DNA of 64,000 bases. Source: Verrucolacustris sp044348085. GTDB lineage: Bacteria > Verrucomicrobiota > Verrucomicrobiia > Methylacidiphilales > Verrucolacustridaceae. The notes below the pieces were generated by a model. It did no database searches and was not told the origin of the DNA. It saw only the letters and a list, made by a program, of their open reading frames with translations. Shown here piece by piece: positions 55,965 to 64,000 of the stretch. Position 1 is the first letter of the stretch. Every line of letters starts with the position of its first letter. Where the stretch lies: NCBI GenBank assembly GCA_044348085.1, contig JBIKTM010000010.1:1-64000 (forward strand), read 5' to 3'. A program made the position numbers and the translations under genes.

Positions 55965-58900
55965 GCCTCAAGTTGTGCCAGCTTATCGGGTGCCGATTGA
56001 TCGGTCAAACGAGGCAGTTTTGCTCCCACCATTTCCAGTTCTAACCCTTTCCAAGCTCGTATCTTCTCCCCCTCCGTTTCCAATCGGGTAACGCCCGCGA
56101 GCCCCCCGACGACCCTCACTCGGTGGTAGGCCAAGAGAAGCCAGACCTCTACCCACCACGGCCCATAACGATCTCGCCACTGGGCAGCAATCTTTCCTAA
56201 CTCCGCCAAACTACCCGCCTCAGAAACAACCCGATAGGCCTCGATCCGCTCCCGAACCTCAGGAATATACTCAGCAGGTAAATAGGCCCCTGCAACACCG
56301 TCTCCTGCTTCTCCACTGCGAAGTGTCAAGAAGTCGAAGCGCAGTTGAACCGTCGGAGGTGGACGCCACTGGCCTTTCTTCATCCTGCCAACGGCAGATC
56401 GTAAGAGACGACAATACAGTTCAAAACCAATGACCGCCACGTGCCCACTTTGCTCCGTTCCTAAAAGGTTTCCCGCCCCCCGTATCTCCAAATCCCGCAT
56501 GGCGATTCGGTACCCCGCCCCCAGGCCACCATGCATCTGCAACGCCTCCACCCTTTCCCCCGCCTCCCCTTTTCGTCTTTCTCGGGGAACCAAAAGCAAA
56601 GCATAGGCACGATGCAATGCCCGTCCCACACGCCCGCGTAACTGGTATAAGTCCGCCAAACCAAATCGATCCGCTCGATCTAAAATAATCGTATTCGCAT
56701 TCGGTATATCCAAACCACTTTCAATAATCGTAGTACACAGAAGAACATCTGCCTTACCCTTAACAAACTTGCCCATCGCATCCTCCAAATCACTCTCGCC
56801 CATCTGCCCATGGGCAATCGCCACCCGAATTCCAGGAAAAAGAAGCCTTAACTTGGTCGCTAAACTTGGCAAAGCCGCAATCCTGTTGTGCAGATAGTAC
56901 ACTTGGCCACCACGATCTACCTCCCTACGGATCCAATCCCGTATTAACCTTTCGTCATACTCCGCCACAACTGTTTCAATTGGATGCCTTCCAGGAGGCG
57001 GAGTCTCGATCTGACTCAGATCCCTAGCCCCAAGCATCGAAAGATAGAGTGTCCGTGGAATGGGGGTAGCAGAAAGGGTGAGAACATCCACTCGACGAAA
57101 CCTCTCCTTCAACTTTTCCTTCTGCTTAACTCCAAAACGTTGCTCCTCATCAATCACGACCAACCCCAACTGATGGAACTGCACATCGGGGGACAAAAGT
57201 CGGTGCGTCCCCACCACCACATCAATCGAGCCATCCGCAACTCCCTGCACGACCTTCTTCTGTTCACTTGCCGTACGGAATCGGCTCAGCTCCTCAACCA
57301 CGATAGGCCAATCCGAAAATCTCTCTCTCAAGTTCCTCGCATGCTGTTGTGCCAGAACTGTTGTAGGAGCCAAGATCACTACCTGTTTACCTGCCATCAC
57401 GGACTTAAAAGCCGCGCGAATTGCCACCTCCGTCTTTCCATATCCTACATCGCCACAGATTAATCGATCCATTGGTCGCCTCTTCTCCATATCGGCTTTC
57501 GTCTCAGAAATCGCTCGCACCTGATCACCGGTCGGAACATAGACAAACTCCGATTCAAACTTTGATTGCCACTCATGATCGGGAGGAAATGCCACCCCAG
57601 GAAGCGCCTCTCGTTCTGCTGCTGTGCGCAGCAACGTCGCCGCGAACTCCTCAACCGCCTTCTCCGCCTTAGCCCTTGCCCTTTCCCAGCGCCCGCCCCC
57701 AAGGATATCCAGCGTGGGTCGCTTCTTTCCGACTCCGACATATCGAGAGACCAGATAAGACTCCTCCACGGGAACGTACAACCTCGCTCCATTCGCAAAT
57801 TGAAGCAGTAAACATTGACCCCCCCCTCCTGGCTTATCACCCAACCCCTCGTAAATGGAAACCCCGTGTTGTAAATGCACCGCATAGTCTCCCAGTTTCA
57901 ACTCACCCGTATCAAAAACCGGGCGTTTCCACTTGTCGGCCTGAAGACTTCTGCCTTTTCGAAAGCCTCTACCCGTTTCTGTTCTCCCGAGCAACTCCGC
58001 ACCAGTGAGAATCACCCACTTTTCCTCGGGCCAAGCCACCCCCCGCCCCAAACCCGAAATTACAAACTCCAGCTTCTCTATTTTCTCATGGCTTAGATCA
58101 CACTCGGCAAGCCACCCCTTCAATCGATCCGCTTCACCTGAATTGATTCCAGAAAGTATGACTCTCCAACCGCGAACCAACCAGGCTTGGATCTCAGCCC
58201 CAACCCTTCGTCTACGAGCTTCGATTAGTCCCGCCTCACGCAGTGGCTCCCCAGCCAGTCCATGCCGAGAAAATATATTTTCTAAACTCTCCCCCTGAGC
58301 ATCCTCCCCACACAGTAATCTCCCCCATCCACGCCCCAAATAATCAGTAATCTCAGAACCACAAACGATGTCTTTCGCATGCCCACGAAAAAGGGTGACC
58401 TGCCCTACCTCCCCTATCCCCACCTGCTCATGCAAATCGATCTCCCGAATTGATTCCACACGATCCCCTCCCCACTCCATTCGAACAGGTGCACACGACT
58501 GCGTAGAAAAAACATCTACGATTCCACCACGCCTCGCAACCTCCCCCCGTTCCGTAACAGTCCCCACTTTTCGATATCCTGCGAGAACCAAATCTTCAAC
58601 AAATTGAAGCGGATCCAGCACCGTACCTGTCTCGATTCGCCATAAACCCTTTCGGATCGTATCTGGATCAGGCTGCCTCGCCCTTAACACTCCCTCCGTA
58701 ACAATCACGAGCCGAGGCTTGGGTTGCCCCACTAATCTCGCCAACGAACCTAACCACTCAGCTTCTAAATCCGAATCCGGCCGTACTCCCTCCCCACCAC
58801 GATGAACTTCTGGAATAAGTAAAGCCTCCTCGCCCCAAGCCTCCAATTCAGCCGCCATCTCCTCCTGTTCCCGCACGCTCTGTACCACCACCAACCAACC

Positions 58901-59068
58901 CGCGCCTTGGCGATGACGGGCCAGCGCCAGAGCTAATAAAACCTGAGCCGCCCCCGGCCACGCCCCACAGGAATACACCCCTCCCGCCACAATGCGGGAA
59001 ACGGACTGATCCAAATTCAGCGTTCCACAAAGTGCACTCAGCTCCCGGCGTTGCCCTGATTTCTGCAA
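55952..59068 (-). CDS. mfd: Transcription-repair coupling factor Mfd
   Basis: 1038 aa from a TTG at 59068; another in-frame start further in is possible because no ribosome-binding site stands out. The N-terminal UvrB-homology part is shorter than in E. coli (1148 aa). The CarD-like RNAP-interaction domain is GDYAVHLQHGVSIYEGL. The helicase domain has GDVGYGKTEVA, DEEQRFGVKQKEKLK, LSATPIPRTLYLSMLGARDLSQIETPP, RGRVGR and the C-terminal TRCF domain (LTxxR...). It recruits UvrA to stalled RNA polymerase. Gene order mdh-mfd-surA-pdxA. Confidence 0.95.
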   Translation of the reverse strand: MQKSGQRRELSALCGTLNLDQSVSRIVAGGVYSCGAWPGAAQVLLALALARHRQGAGWLVVVQSVREQEEMAAELEAWGEEALLIPEVHRGGEGVRPDSDLEAEWLGSLARLVGQPKPRLVIVTEGVLRARQPDPDTIRKGLWRIETGTVLDPLQFVEDLVLAGYRKVGTVTERGEVARRGGIVDVFSTQSCAPVRMEWGGDRVESIREIDLHEQVGIGEVGQVTLFRGHAKDIVCGSEITDYLGRGWGRLLCGEDAQGESLENIFSRHGLAGEPLREAGLIEARRRRVGAEIQAWLVRGWRVILSGINSGEADRLKGWLAECDLSHEKIEKLEFVISGLGRGVAWPEEKWVILTGAELLGRTETGRGFRKGRSLQADKWKRPVFDTGELKLGDYAVHLQHGVSIYEGLGDKPGGGGQCLLLQFANGARLYVPVEESYLVSRYVGVGKKRPTLDILGGGRWERARAKAEKAVEEFAATLLRTAAEREALPGVAFPPDHEWQSKFESEFVYVPTGDQVRAISETKADMEKRRPMDRLICGDVGYGKTEVAIRAAFKSVMAGKQVVILAPTTVLAQQHARNLRERFSDWPIVVEELSRFRTASEQKKVVQGVADGSIDVVVGTHRLLSPDVQFHQLGLVVIDEEQRFGVKQKEKLKERFRRVDVLTLSATPIPRTLYLSMLGARDLSQIETPPPGRHPIETVVAEYDERLIRDWIRREVDRGGQVYYLHNRIAALPSLATKLRLLFPGIRVAIAHGQMGESDLEDAMGKFVKGKADVLLCTTIIESGLDIPNANTIILDRADRFGLADLYQLRGRVGRALHRAYALLLVPRERRKGEAGERVEALQMHGGLGAGYRIAMRDLEIRGAGNLLGTEQSGHVAVIGFELYCRLLRSAVGRMKKGQWRPPPTVQLRFDFLTLRSGEAGDGVAGAYLPAEYIPEVRERIEAYRVVSEAGSLAELGKIAAQWRDRYGPWWVEVWLLLAYHRVRVVGGLAGVTRLETEGEKIRAWKGLELEMVGAKLPRLTDQSAPDKLAQLEAWLR

Positions 59069-59127
59069 AAACTAGTAGAAGCCTACACGACTCCAAAACC
59101 GAGGAAATCCCACCAACAAAATTGGAA

Positions 59128-60123
59128 CTAAGTAGAAAGACCAACCGCTGCAGCTGCCGCCGCTCTCTCCTCTTCCAACTCTGCAACTGTTGCCGCCAAC
59201 TTGGCCTTTCCAAATTCATCTAACTTCAATCCCTGAACGATCTTCCACTTTCCTTTCCCGGCAGCTTCGATCGGAAAAGAACACATCAAACCTTTGGGCA
59301 CACCGTAACTCCCGTCGGAGCATACCGCCACGCTCGTCCAATCCCCTGCTTTCGTTCCATCATGCAGGGTGCGCACGGTATCTACCGCTGCATGGGCCGC
59401 GCTAGCCGCACTGGATAACCCACGGGCCTTTAAGACTTCCGCTCCACGCTGTTGAACAGACTTCAAGAAATCTCCCTCCAACCAAGCCCGATCCTGAATC
59501 ACCTCCGTTGCAGCTTTTCCACTGATCCGTGCGTTTGTAAAATCAGGATACATCGTGGTCGAATGATTTCCCCAGATCGCTAACCGATCAACGTCCCGAA
59601 CAGAAACTCCCGCCTTCTCCGCCAACCTAGCTTTTGCACGATTCTCGTCCAACCGTGTCATGGCAAACCAACGATCCTCAGATAGCCCTTGGCCTGCTTG
59701 CCGAGCAATCCACGCGTTCGTATTACACGGATTACCAACCACAAGGACTCTTGCCTCCTTGGACGCCACCGCTGCCAAATCTTTCCCCTGCTGGACAAAT
59801 ATTTTCCCATTAAGCCCCAACAGTTCCGACCGCTCCATGCCAGGCTTTCTAGGAATACTCCCTACACAAAGAGTCCAGTCAGCCCCTTCAAACGCCCGCT
59901 TGGGATCCGTGGTAGCGATAATTTCTTCCACCAGCGGGCACGCTCCGTCCCGCAACTCCATGACCACGCCCTGCAACGCATTTTCTGCTGCTGGCACCTC
60001 TAATAATTGGAGACGAACTTTCTGGTTAGGACCAAAGAGCCCCCCTGAAGCGATTCGAAATACAAGCGCGTACCCAATCTGCCCAGCCGCCCCTGTTACC
60101 GCCACTCGCATCACATCGCTCAT
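59128..60123 (-). CDS. mdh: Malate dehydrogenase
   Basis: 331 aa. MSDVMRVAVTGAAGQIGYALVFRIASG is the type-2 (cytoplasmic-like) NAD-binding start, followed by LCVGSIPRKPGMERSELLGLNGKIF, VGNPCNTNAWIA, the active-site IWGNHSTTMYPDF with His, and GVPKGLMCSFPIE. It oxidises malate to oxaloacetate in the TCA cycle. Starts on the stop of the FtsB-like gene (ATGA). Confidence 0.97.
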   Translation of the reverse strand: MSDVMRVAVTGAAGQIGYALVFRIASGGLFGPNQKVRLQLLEVPAAENALQGVVMELRDGACPLVEEIIATTDPKRAFEGADWTLCVGSIPRKPGMERSELLGLNGKIFVQQGKDLAAVASKEARVLVVGNPCNTNAWIARQAGQGLSEDRWFAMTRLDENRAKARLAEKAGVSVRDVDRLAIWGNHSTTMYPDFTNARISGKAATEVIQDRAWLEGDFLKSVQQRGAEVLKARGLSSAASAAHAAVDTVRTLHDGTKAGDWTSVAVCSDGSYGVPKGLMCSFPIEAAGKGKWKIVQGLKLDEFGKAKLAATVAELEEERAAAAAAVGLST

Positions 60124-60533
60124 GGTTTTCTCAAAGCCTCCATCCCACGAACCGTCCGCTTGGCATCGCCTGGAGTCGGAGTATTGGTCCGATAGGGTTG
60201 AAATTTAAATATAACCTCTCCCGGCTTGGCCACACCCAGACTGTCCCGAGACATGCGTTCTACTGTGAATGGGTCGTTCTTCAAGCGCCCTGCCTCATCC
60301 TGCAATACGCCCACTTCTTGCTTCATCTCTTCCACTTCCCGCTGAACCTTGATCGCTTGGGCCTTGGTATTCTCTCCACGTTTCCAAGCAGGATAAAAAA
60401 GAGCCAACACGATGGCAACAAAGAGAATACCCACCAATGCATAAGCCCACGGCTGTAGAACCCTCCAGTAGTGCCCTTTGGCAGGTGCTTGTCCGAGTCC
60501 CCTTGGGTCAAACAGTCTTGAGTTGCCCGCCAT
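60120..60533 (-). CDS. FtsB/DivIC-like septum formation protein
   Basis: 137 aa from the ATG at 60533 (MAGNSRLFDP); the longer frame to 60563 runs into eno. A transmembrane helix (about 29-48, ALVGILFVAIVLALFYPAW) is followed by a coiled coil (AQAIKVQREVEEMKQEVGVLQDEAGRLKNDPFTVERMSRDSLGVAKPGEVIFKF), ending in the FtsB-type R-LG-AKPGE motif. It links FtsL and FtsQ in cell division. It overlaps eno by 26 bp and mdh by 4. Confidence 0.88.
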   Translation of the reverse strand: MAGNSRLFDPRGLGQAPAKGHYWRVLQPWAYALVGILFVAIVLALFYPAWKRGENTKAQAIKVQREVEEMKQEVGVLQDEAGRLKNDPFTVERMSRDSLGVAKPGEVIFKFQPYRTNTPTPGDAKRTVRGMEALRKP

Positions 60534-61794
60534 AAATCGCCTTGTCCCCAAGCTCTTCTTCAATTCTTAAAAGTCGATTGTATTTCGCAAGCCGATCCGA
60601 CCTTGAGAAAGAGCCTGTCTTGATCTGTCCCGCATTTGTGGCAACCGCTAGATCTGCGATCGTGGAGTCCTCTGTCTCTCCACTCCTGTGGCTAATCACA
60701 GCCGTATAGTGGGCCGACCTCGCCAACTCAATAGCCTCTAGGGTTTCGCTTAGACTGCCAATCTGGTTCACCTTCACGAGAATCGAATTCGCAACTTTCT
60801 CCTGAATCCCCTTCTTCAAAAACTCCACATTCGTCACAAATAGATCATCTCCCACCAACTGCGTCTTATCCCCCATCTTTTGGGTCAGAACTTTCCACCC
60901 ATCCCAATCCTCTTCAGCCGTACCATCCTCAATCGAAACAATGGGATACTTTTTTTGAAGCTGCACATAAAACTCAACTAACTCGGCCGCCTTGAGCCGC
61001 CTTTGATCTGATTTTTTAAAAACATATTCTTTGGTTTTGCCGTCAAAGAATTCACTGCTGGCCACATCCAAGGCGAAAAATACCTGCTTTCCCAAGGAAT
61101 AGCCTGCTTTCTCCACAGCCTCCGCGATCACTCCCAACGCAGCGTCGGTGGACTCCAGCTTAGGAGCAAACCCTCCCTCATCTCCCACCGCGGTTCCAAG
61201 CTTGCGGTCATGCAAAATCTTTTTGAGTGTAGCAAAAATCTCAGCACCACATCGAATGGCCTCCCGAAAAGTCGGCAGACCTCGAGGAACAATCATGAAT
61301 TCTTGAAAATCGATCGGGGCATCCGAATGAGCCCCTCCGTTGATAATATTTGCCATAGGCACAGGCAAAACATTCGCCTTTTCACCACCCAGCCAACGGT
61401 AGAGAGGAACTCCCTGAGCCGCTGCTGCCGCCCGAGCTGCCGCCAAGGAAACACCCAGAATTGCGTTGGCTCCAAGAGATTTTTTGTTTTTTGTTCCATC
61501 CAACTCAATCATCAAACGATCCAACCCCTTGGTGTCAGCCGCATCTTTCCCAGCAAGAAGGGGGGCAATCTTCTCCTTCACATTTGCCACAGCTTTCAAG
61601 ACGCCTTTCCCTCCAAACCGTTTTGCATCCCCATCCCTCAACTCCAATGCTTCGTGAATACCCGTACTTGCCCCGCTTGGAACCATCGCAGAGCCCATGG
61701 CTCCACCTTGGAGAATCACATCGGCTTCAAGCGTGGGGTTCCCCCGGGAATCAATAACCTCCCTTGCTGTGACTGTACGAATCTTGGTTTGCAT
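60508..61794 (-). CDS. eno: Enolase
   Basis: 428 aa. TVTAREVIDSRGNPTLEADV, SGASTGIHEALELRDGD, the catalytic NIINGGAHSD and EFMIVP, VGDEGGFAP, ALDVASSEFF, SIEDGTAEEDWDGW, LVGDDLFVTN, the enolase signature ILVKVNQIGSLSET, and VISHRSGETED. It interconverts 2-phosphoglycerate and phosphoenolpyruvate in glycolysis. It follows the GreA-fusion gene by 24 bp. The length is normal and all catalytic residues appear present. Confidence 0.98.
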   Translation of the reverse strand: MQTKIRTVTAREVIDSRGNPTLEADVILQGGAMGSAMVPSGASTGIHEALELRDGDAKRFGGKGVLKAVANVKEKIAPLLAGKDAADTKGLDRLMIELDGTKNKKSLGANAILGVSLAAARAAAAAQGVPLYRWLGGEKANVLPVPMANIINGGAHSDAPIDFQEFMIVPRGLPTFREAIRCGAEIFATLKKILHDRKLGTAVGDEGGFAPKLESTDAALGVIAEAVEKAGYSLGKQVFFALDVASSEFFDGKTKEYVFKKSDQRRLKAAELVEFYVQLQKKYPIVSIEDGTAEEDWDGWKVLTQKMGDKTQLVGDDLFVTNVEFLKKGIQEKVANSILVKVNQIGSLSETLEAIELARSAHYTAVISHRSGETEDSTIADLAVATNAGQIKTGSFSRSDRLAKYNRLLRIEEELGDKAIYGGQLKTV

Positions 61795-61818
61795 CGATCG
61801 GGACAGCCTTAAAAAGAA

Positions 61819-63672
61819 TTAGCTGCGATACGGTCGGATCGAACGAATCACCACAGCCGTGCGAGGACCCTTCTCACTAGGAAGCTCAGCTGTATCCCCG
61901 ACCTTCCGACGCACTAAAGCCTGAGCGACCGCTGTTTGGTACGAGAGAATTCCTTTGTCAGGATCACTATCCCAAGCCCCTAGAATCGTAATTGTCTTCT
62001 TCACTCCCCCATCAGCAGGTTGATACTCAACCACTGTCCCAATCGCCACCTCATCTCCCTTCACACCGCTGAAATCCGTTCCTTGGGCTGAAACAATCAT
62101 TGCCTCCAGTTCAGCCTTACGCCTCATCAAGACCGCTTGCATCTCTTTGGCTGCCTTGAATTCATGATTCTCCTTCAAATCCCCGTAAGATCGCGCAACA
62201 CCGATCTCCTTGCTGTTCGCAGGAATCTTTTTCGTTGTGATCTCCTCCAACTCCGATTTCCTCTTTTCCAAACTTTCCCAGCTCACGATCGGGGCTTCCA
62301 CCACGGTCGTGCGGTTTTCCCCTGCTACCATCGAGCCCACTTGCGGATAGAGTTTCACAAGCGCACCAATCAAAGAACGCTTGTCCAACTCCTCAAATGC
62401 GGTCGAAGCTAAAGCCGAACGCGTCACATCTCGGACTTCCTCAGGGCTAGAGGGTGCCAACAGGTCTCGGATCAACTCCTTATCCTCCAGTAGAAGATCC
62501 CTCAATCGCGAGCCACGGCTTGTTTCCGACAACTGTTCTTTCTCCAAAACATTAAGGGCTGTCAGGAAGAGCGAAGGTTTGGCGAGCCGCGACAGCTCCC
62601 CTGTACGATTTCTACAAAGCCAAACAATCAGATCGGGGTGAGTTTGTCTTTCTCTCAAAAGCCGATCCAACGCGCCTTCCAACTCCGCAAGTCGATTCGC
62701 TTTTTTAAAGCGCGCCGTGATTCCATCCATCAAACGACCTGAGGCTCGGGGCAACAGAGCAAAAAGCAGTTCCGTCCATCTCTCTCCCAATTGCTGGCAC
62801 GCGAGCTCAGCAAAGCGAGGCATTTTGCCAGCAGGCAACGCTTCAATCACCACAGCCATGCGATGGGGTTCGCTAGGCAGAATCGTTTCCAGCACCAAGC
62901 CCATATTCGGGGGCAATCCAGCGGCAGCAGCAAATTCGGACCTCGCCAGAGCCAACTCAGCCACTTGGCTGATCTGACTTTTGGGAATCTTCTGAGCCGC
63001 GGCATCCACAAGCCGAAACGCCTCATCCGCGATCGCTTTGAGTTCACCGGCATTTCTGACTTTTTGTAACTTTTCCAATGCCTCAATCACCCTTTTGGCT
63101 CCTACAGCCTCTTGCAAATCTTCCAAGCCACCTGCTTTCGTATCGGGTGCAGCTTCTAAGTATTGGATTGGCTCATGCTTCTTTCCTGGAATGACAAATT
63201 TGGCGTCCTTTTTCATCGCCCTCTTGGCAGCTTCCCAGAATTTTTTCCAACCCTCAGAAGGAAAAACATGCGGCACCATCGCTTCTTCAAGCCGAAGAGG
63301 CGTAGCCTCTTTTTTCAAACTCTCGACAGCGAGTTTCATAAATTCAGCGACCTGATCCTGCGCCATGGTTCGCATCGCATCCGTTTCCCGGAGGATTCGA
63401 GCCTCTAAATGTTCGTCCGGAAGATGCTTCAAGGATTCAGCCGCATATCCAAACTCCATTGAGTGACCTTTTTTTGTTCGGAAATCAATCAGAAATGCGC
63501 CCAGCGCATCGTCTTTTTGCGTGATCTGCCCTACGCCCCAACTGCGATGACGACAGTAGGCTTTTGGAATTAGATTTTTTATTTTCTCTTGTGCCTTGGG
63601 ATCCAGATCGTTTACGTCTTCCATCTTTTCTATTTCTGGATTCTCAGTGTCAGTGGGCATCGCATTAAGCAT
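61819..63672 (-). CDS. GreA/GreB-type elongation factor fused to a large N-terminal helical region
   Basis: 617 aa. The C-terminal 150 residues (from about 465) are the GreA coiled coil and C-domain: KKIPANSKEIGVARSYGDLKENHEFKAAKEMQAVLMRRKAELEAMI has the acidic tip (GDLKEN at about 497), and GDEVAIGTVVEY...ILSYQTAVAQALVRRKVGD gives the Gre C-domain. The first 460 residues are helical and Ala/Lys/Glu/Leu rich, unlike GreA (158 aa). Fusions of this kind occur in PVC-group bacteria (a similar one is known in Chlamydia). It reactivates backtracked RNA polymerase. Sits upstream of eno. Confidence 0.88.
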   Translation of the reverse strand: MLNAMPTDTENPEIEKMEDVNDLDPKAQEKIKNLIPKAYCRHRSWGVGQITQKDDALGAFLIDFRTKKGHSMEFGYAAESLKHLPDEHLEARILRETDAMRTMAQDQVAEFMKLAVESLKKEATPLRLEEAMVPHVFPSEGWKKFWEAAKRAMKKDAKFVIPGKKHEPIQYLEAAPDTKAGGLEDLQEAVGAKRVIEALEKLQKVRNAGELKAIADEAFRLVDAAAQKIPKSQISQVAELALARSEFAAAAGLPPNMGLVLETILPSEPHRMAVVIEALPAGKMPRFAELACQQLGERWTELLFALLPRASGRLMDGITARFKKANRLAELEGALDRLLRERQTHPDLIVWLCRNRTGELSRLAKPSLFLTALNVLEKEQLSETSRGSRLRDLLLEDKELIRDLLAPSSPEEVRDVTRSALASTAFEELDKRSLIGALVKLYPQVGSMVAGENRTTVVEAPIVSWESLEKRKSELEEITTKKIPANSKEIGVARSYGDLKENHEFKAAKEMQAVLMRRKAELEAMIVSAQGTDFSGVKGDEVAIGTVVEYQPADGGVKKTITILGAWDSDPDKGILSYQTAVAQALVRRKVGDTAELPSEKGPRTAVVIRSIRPYRS

Positions 63673-63727
63673 ACGCGAATTTCACACTCCGAGGCAATCG
63701 GAATCGCAAAAAACTGATTCAAGCGAC

Positions 63728-64000
63728 TCAAGGCGTTGGCTGACTGGGAGGTGCCTCTGCAGGGACAACCTCCTCCACAACTCGAATCCCACTCAAGGAA
63801 GTAAGTTCGATCTGTGGCTTGCCCTCATACATGGTTACCATTCCCGTGACCTCGATTACCTTTCCCTCATAAGTTGGGATCGGATCGGTGAAATTTCTCG
63901 CCCTCAAGAGACAACTGAACACATGGTTTGGAAATTTGCCACCAAAGTTTATGTACGTATTACCCGCCTTGCTGGACTTTTGCCCATCTACTTTCCCCTT
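63728..64000 (-). CDS. OB-fold protein, 5' end beyond window
   Basis: About 90 C-terminal residues are visible, running off the right edge in frame (the GTG at 63922 is internal to the open frame). VDGQKSSKAGNTYINFGGKFPNHVFS and YEGKVIEVTGMVTMYEGKPQIELTSLSGIRVV make the single-stranded-nucleic-acid-type OB fold that appears at the end of many secreted nucleases and bacterial DNA-binding lipoproteins. The Pro/Glu-rich C-terminus is disordered. Product otherwise unknown. Confidence 0.6.
   Translation of the reverse strand, partial: KGKVDGQKSSKAGNTYINFGGKFPNHVFSCLLRARNFTDPIPTYEGKVIEVTGMVTMYEGKPQIELTSLSGIRVVEEVVPAEAPPSQPTP

Noticed and set aside
1..64000. CRISPR arrays, insertion sequences, prophage, tRNA or rRNA genes
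   Set aside because: No regular direct repeats, transposase or integrase motifs, phage genes or recognisable RNA gene sequences were seen; intergenic gaps are all short.

Overview
This 64 kb window looks like an ordinary, densely packed chromosomal segment. No gap between genes exceeds about 150 bp, and I see no rRNA, tRNA, insertion sequence, prophage or CRISPR array. The gene set points to the Verrucomicrobiota or close PVC relatives: a Gre elongation factor fused to a long helical N-terminal region, a GuaB3-type IMP dehydrogenase relative, GYF_2 and pre-peptidase-like secreted proteins, a lysA-dapF-dapA-dapB-folK-panB cluster, and a YnbE-YdbL-like lipoprotein. This placement is inferred from gene content, not from a phylogenetic marker.

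Layout. 0.0-5.7 kb (minus): a hexuronate operon with a secreted SGNH hydrolase, an ExuT-like transporter, a small secreted protein, glucuronate isomerase, a mannonate-oxidoreductase-like SDR and a LarA-type nickel racemase homologue cut by the left edge. 6.2-11.1 kb (minus): lysA-dapF-dapA-dapB-folK-panB, for lysine/peptidoglycan, folate and pantothenate synthesis. 11.3-20 kb: mixed single genes, including thiC with a TPP riboswitch, a lipoate ligase family gene, dedA, a sulfotransferase, nadE and the hopanoid radical-SAM gene hpnH. 20.1-29.4 kb (plus): rplU-rpmA, an atypical uvrA, a secreted TPR protein, grpE-dnaJ, rsmE and a HAD phosphatase. 29.5-34.1 kb (plus): carB, a HAD-Nudix fusion and a double-CDGSH iron-sulfur protein.

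34.2-38.5 kb (minus): leuB-exbB-exbD-tonB-zinc ribbon-guaB3, tightly coupled. 38.6-42.9 kb: a GYF_2 protein, a large secreted subtilisin-like protease and an EF-hand protein. 42.9-45.6 kb: a GIY-YIG protein, a GGQ release-factor-like protein and a YnbE-YdbL fusion lipoprotein, divergent from an AsmA/YdbH-like protein; together these look like a minimal envelope-bridge locus. 45.6-52.8 kb: lipA, an exported beta-carbonic anhydrase, a U32 peptidase, Thermus-type isocitrate dehydrogenase, a putative secreted caspase-fold protein and rpmG (L33). 52.8-64 kb (minus): a long run of GreA fusion, enolase, FtsB-like, malate dehydrogenase, Mfd, SurA-like, a short PdxA and an unrecognised protein. A partial OB-fold gene sits at the right edge.

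Two features run through the window. Many neighbours are translationally coupled by ATGA, GTGA or TGATG stop/start overlaps, often with GTG or TTG starts. The + strand is also strongly C-over-G skewed in places, mainly 6-19 kb, which tilts amino-acid composition by strand. The best candidates for something under-described are the YnbE-YdbL/YdbH-like locus, the two near-perfect palindromes inside the U32 gene, the putative caspase-like secreted pair, the HAD-Nudix fusion with an altered HAD motif, the UvrA lacking one zinc-finger Cys pair, and the compact PdxA with a His-to-Gln change.
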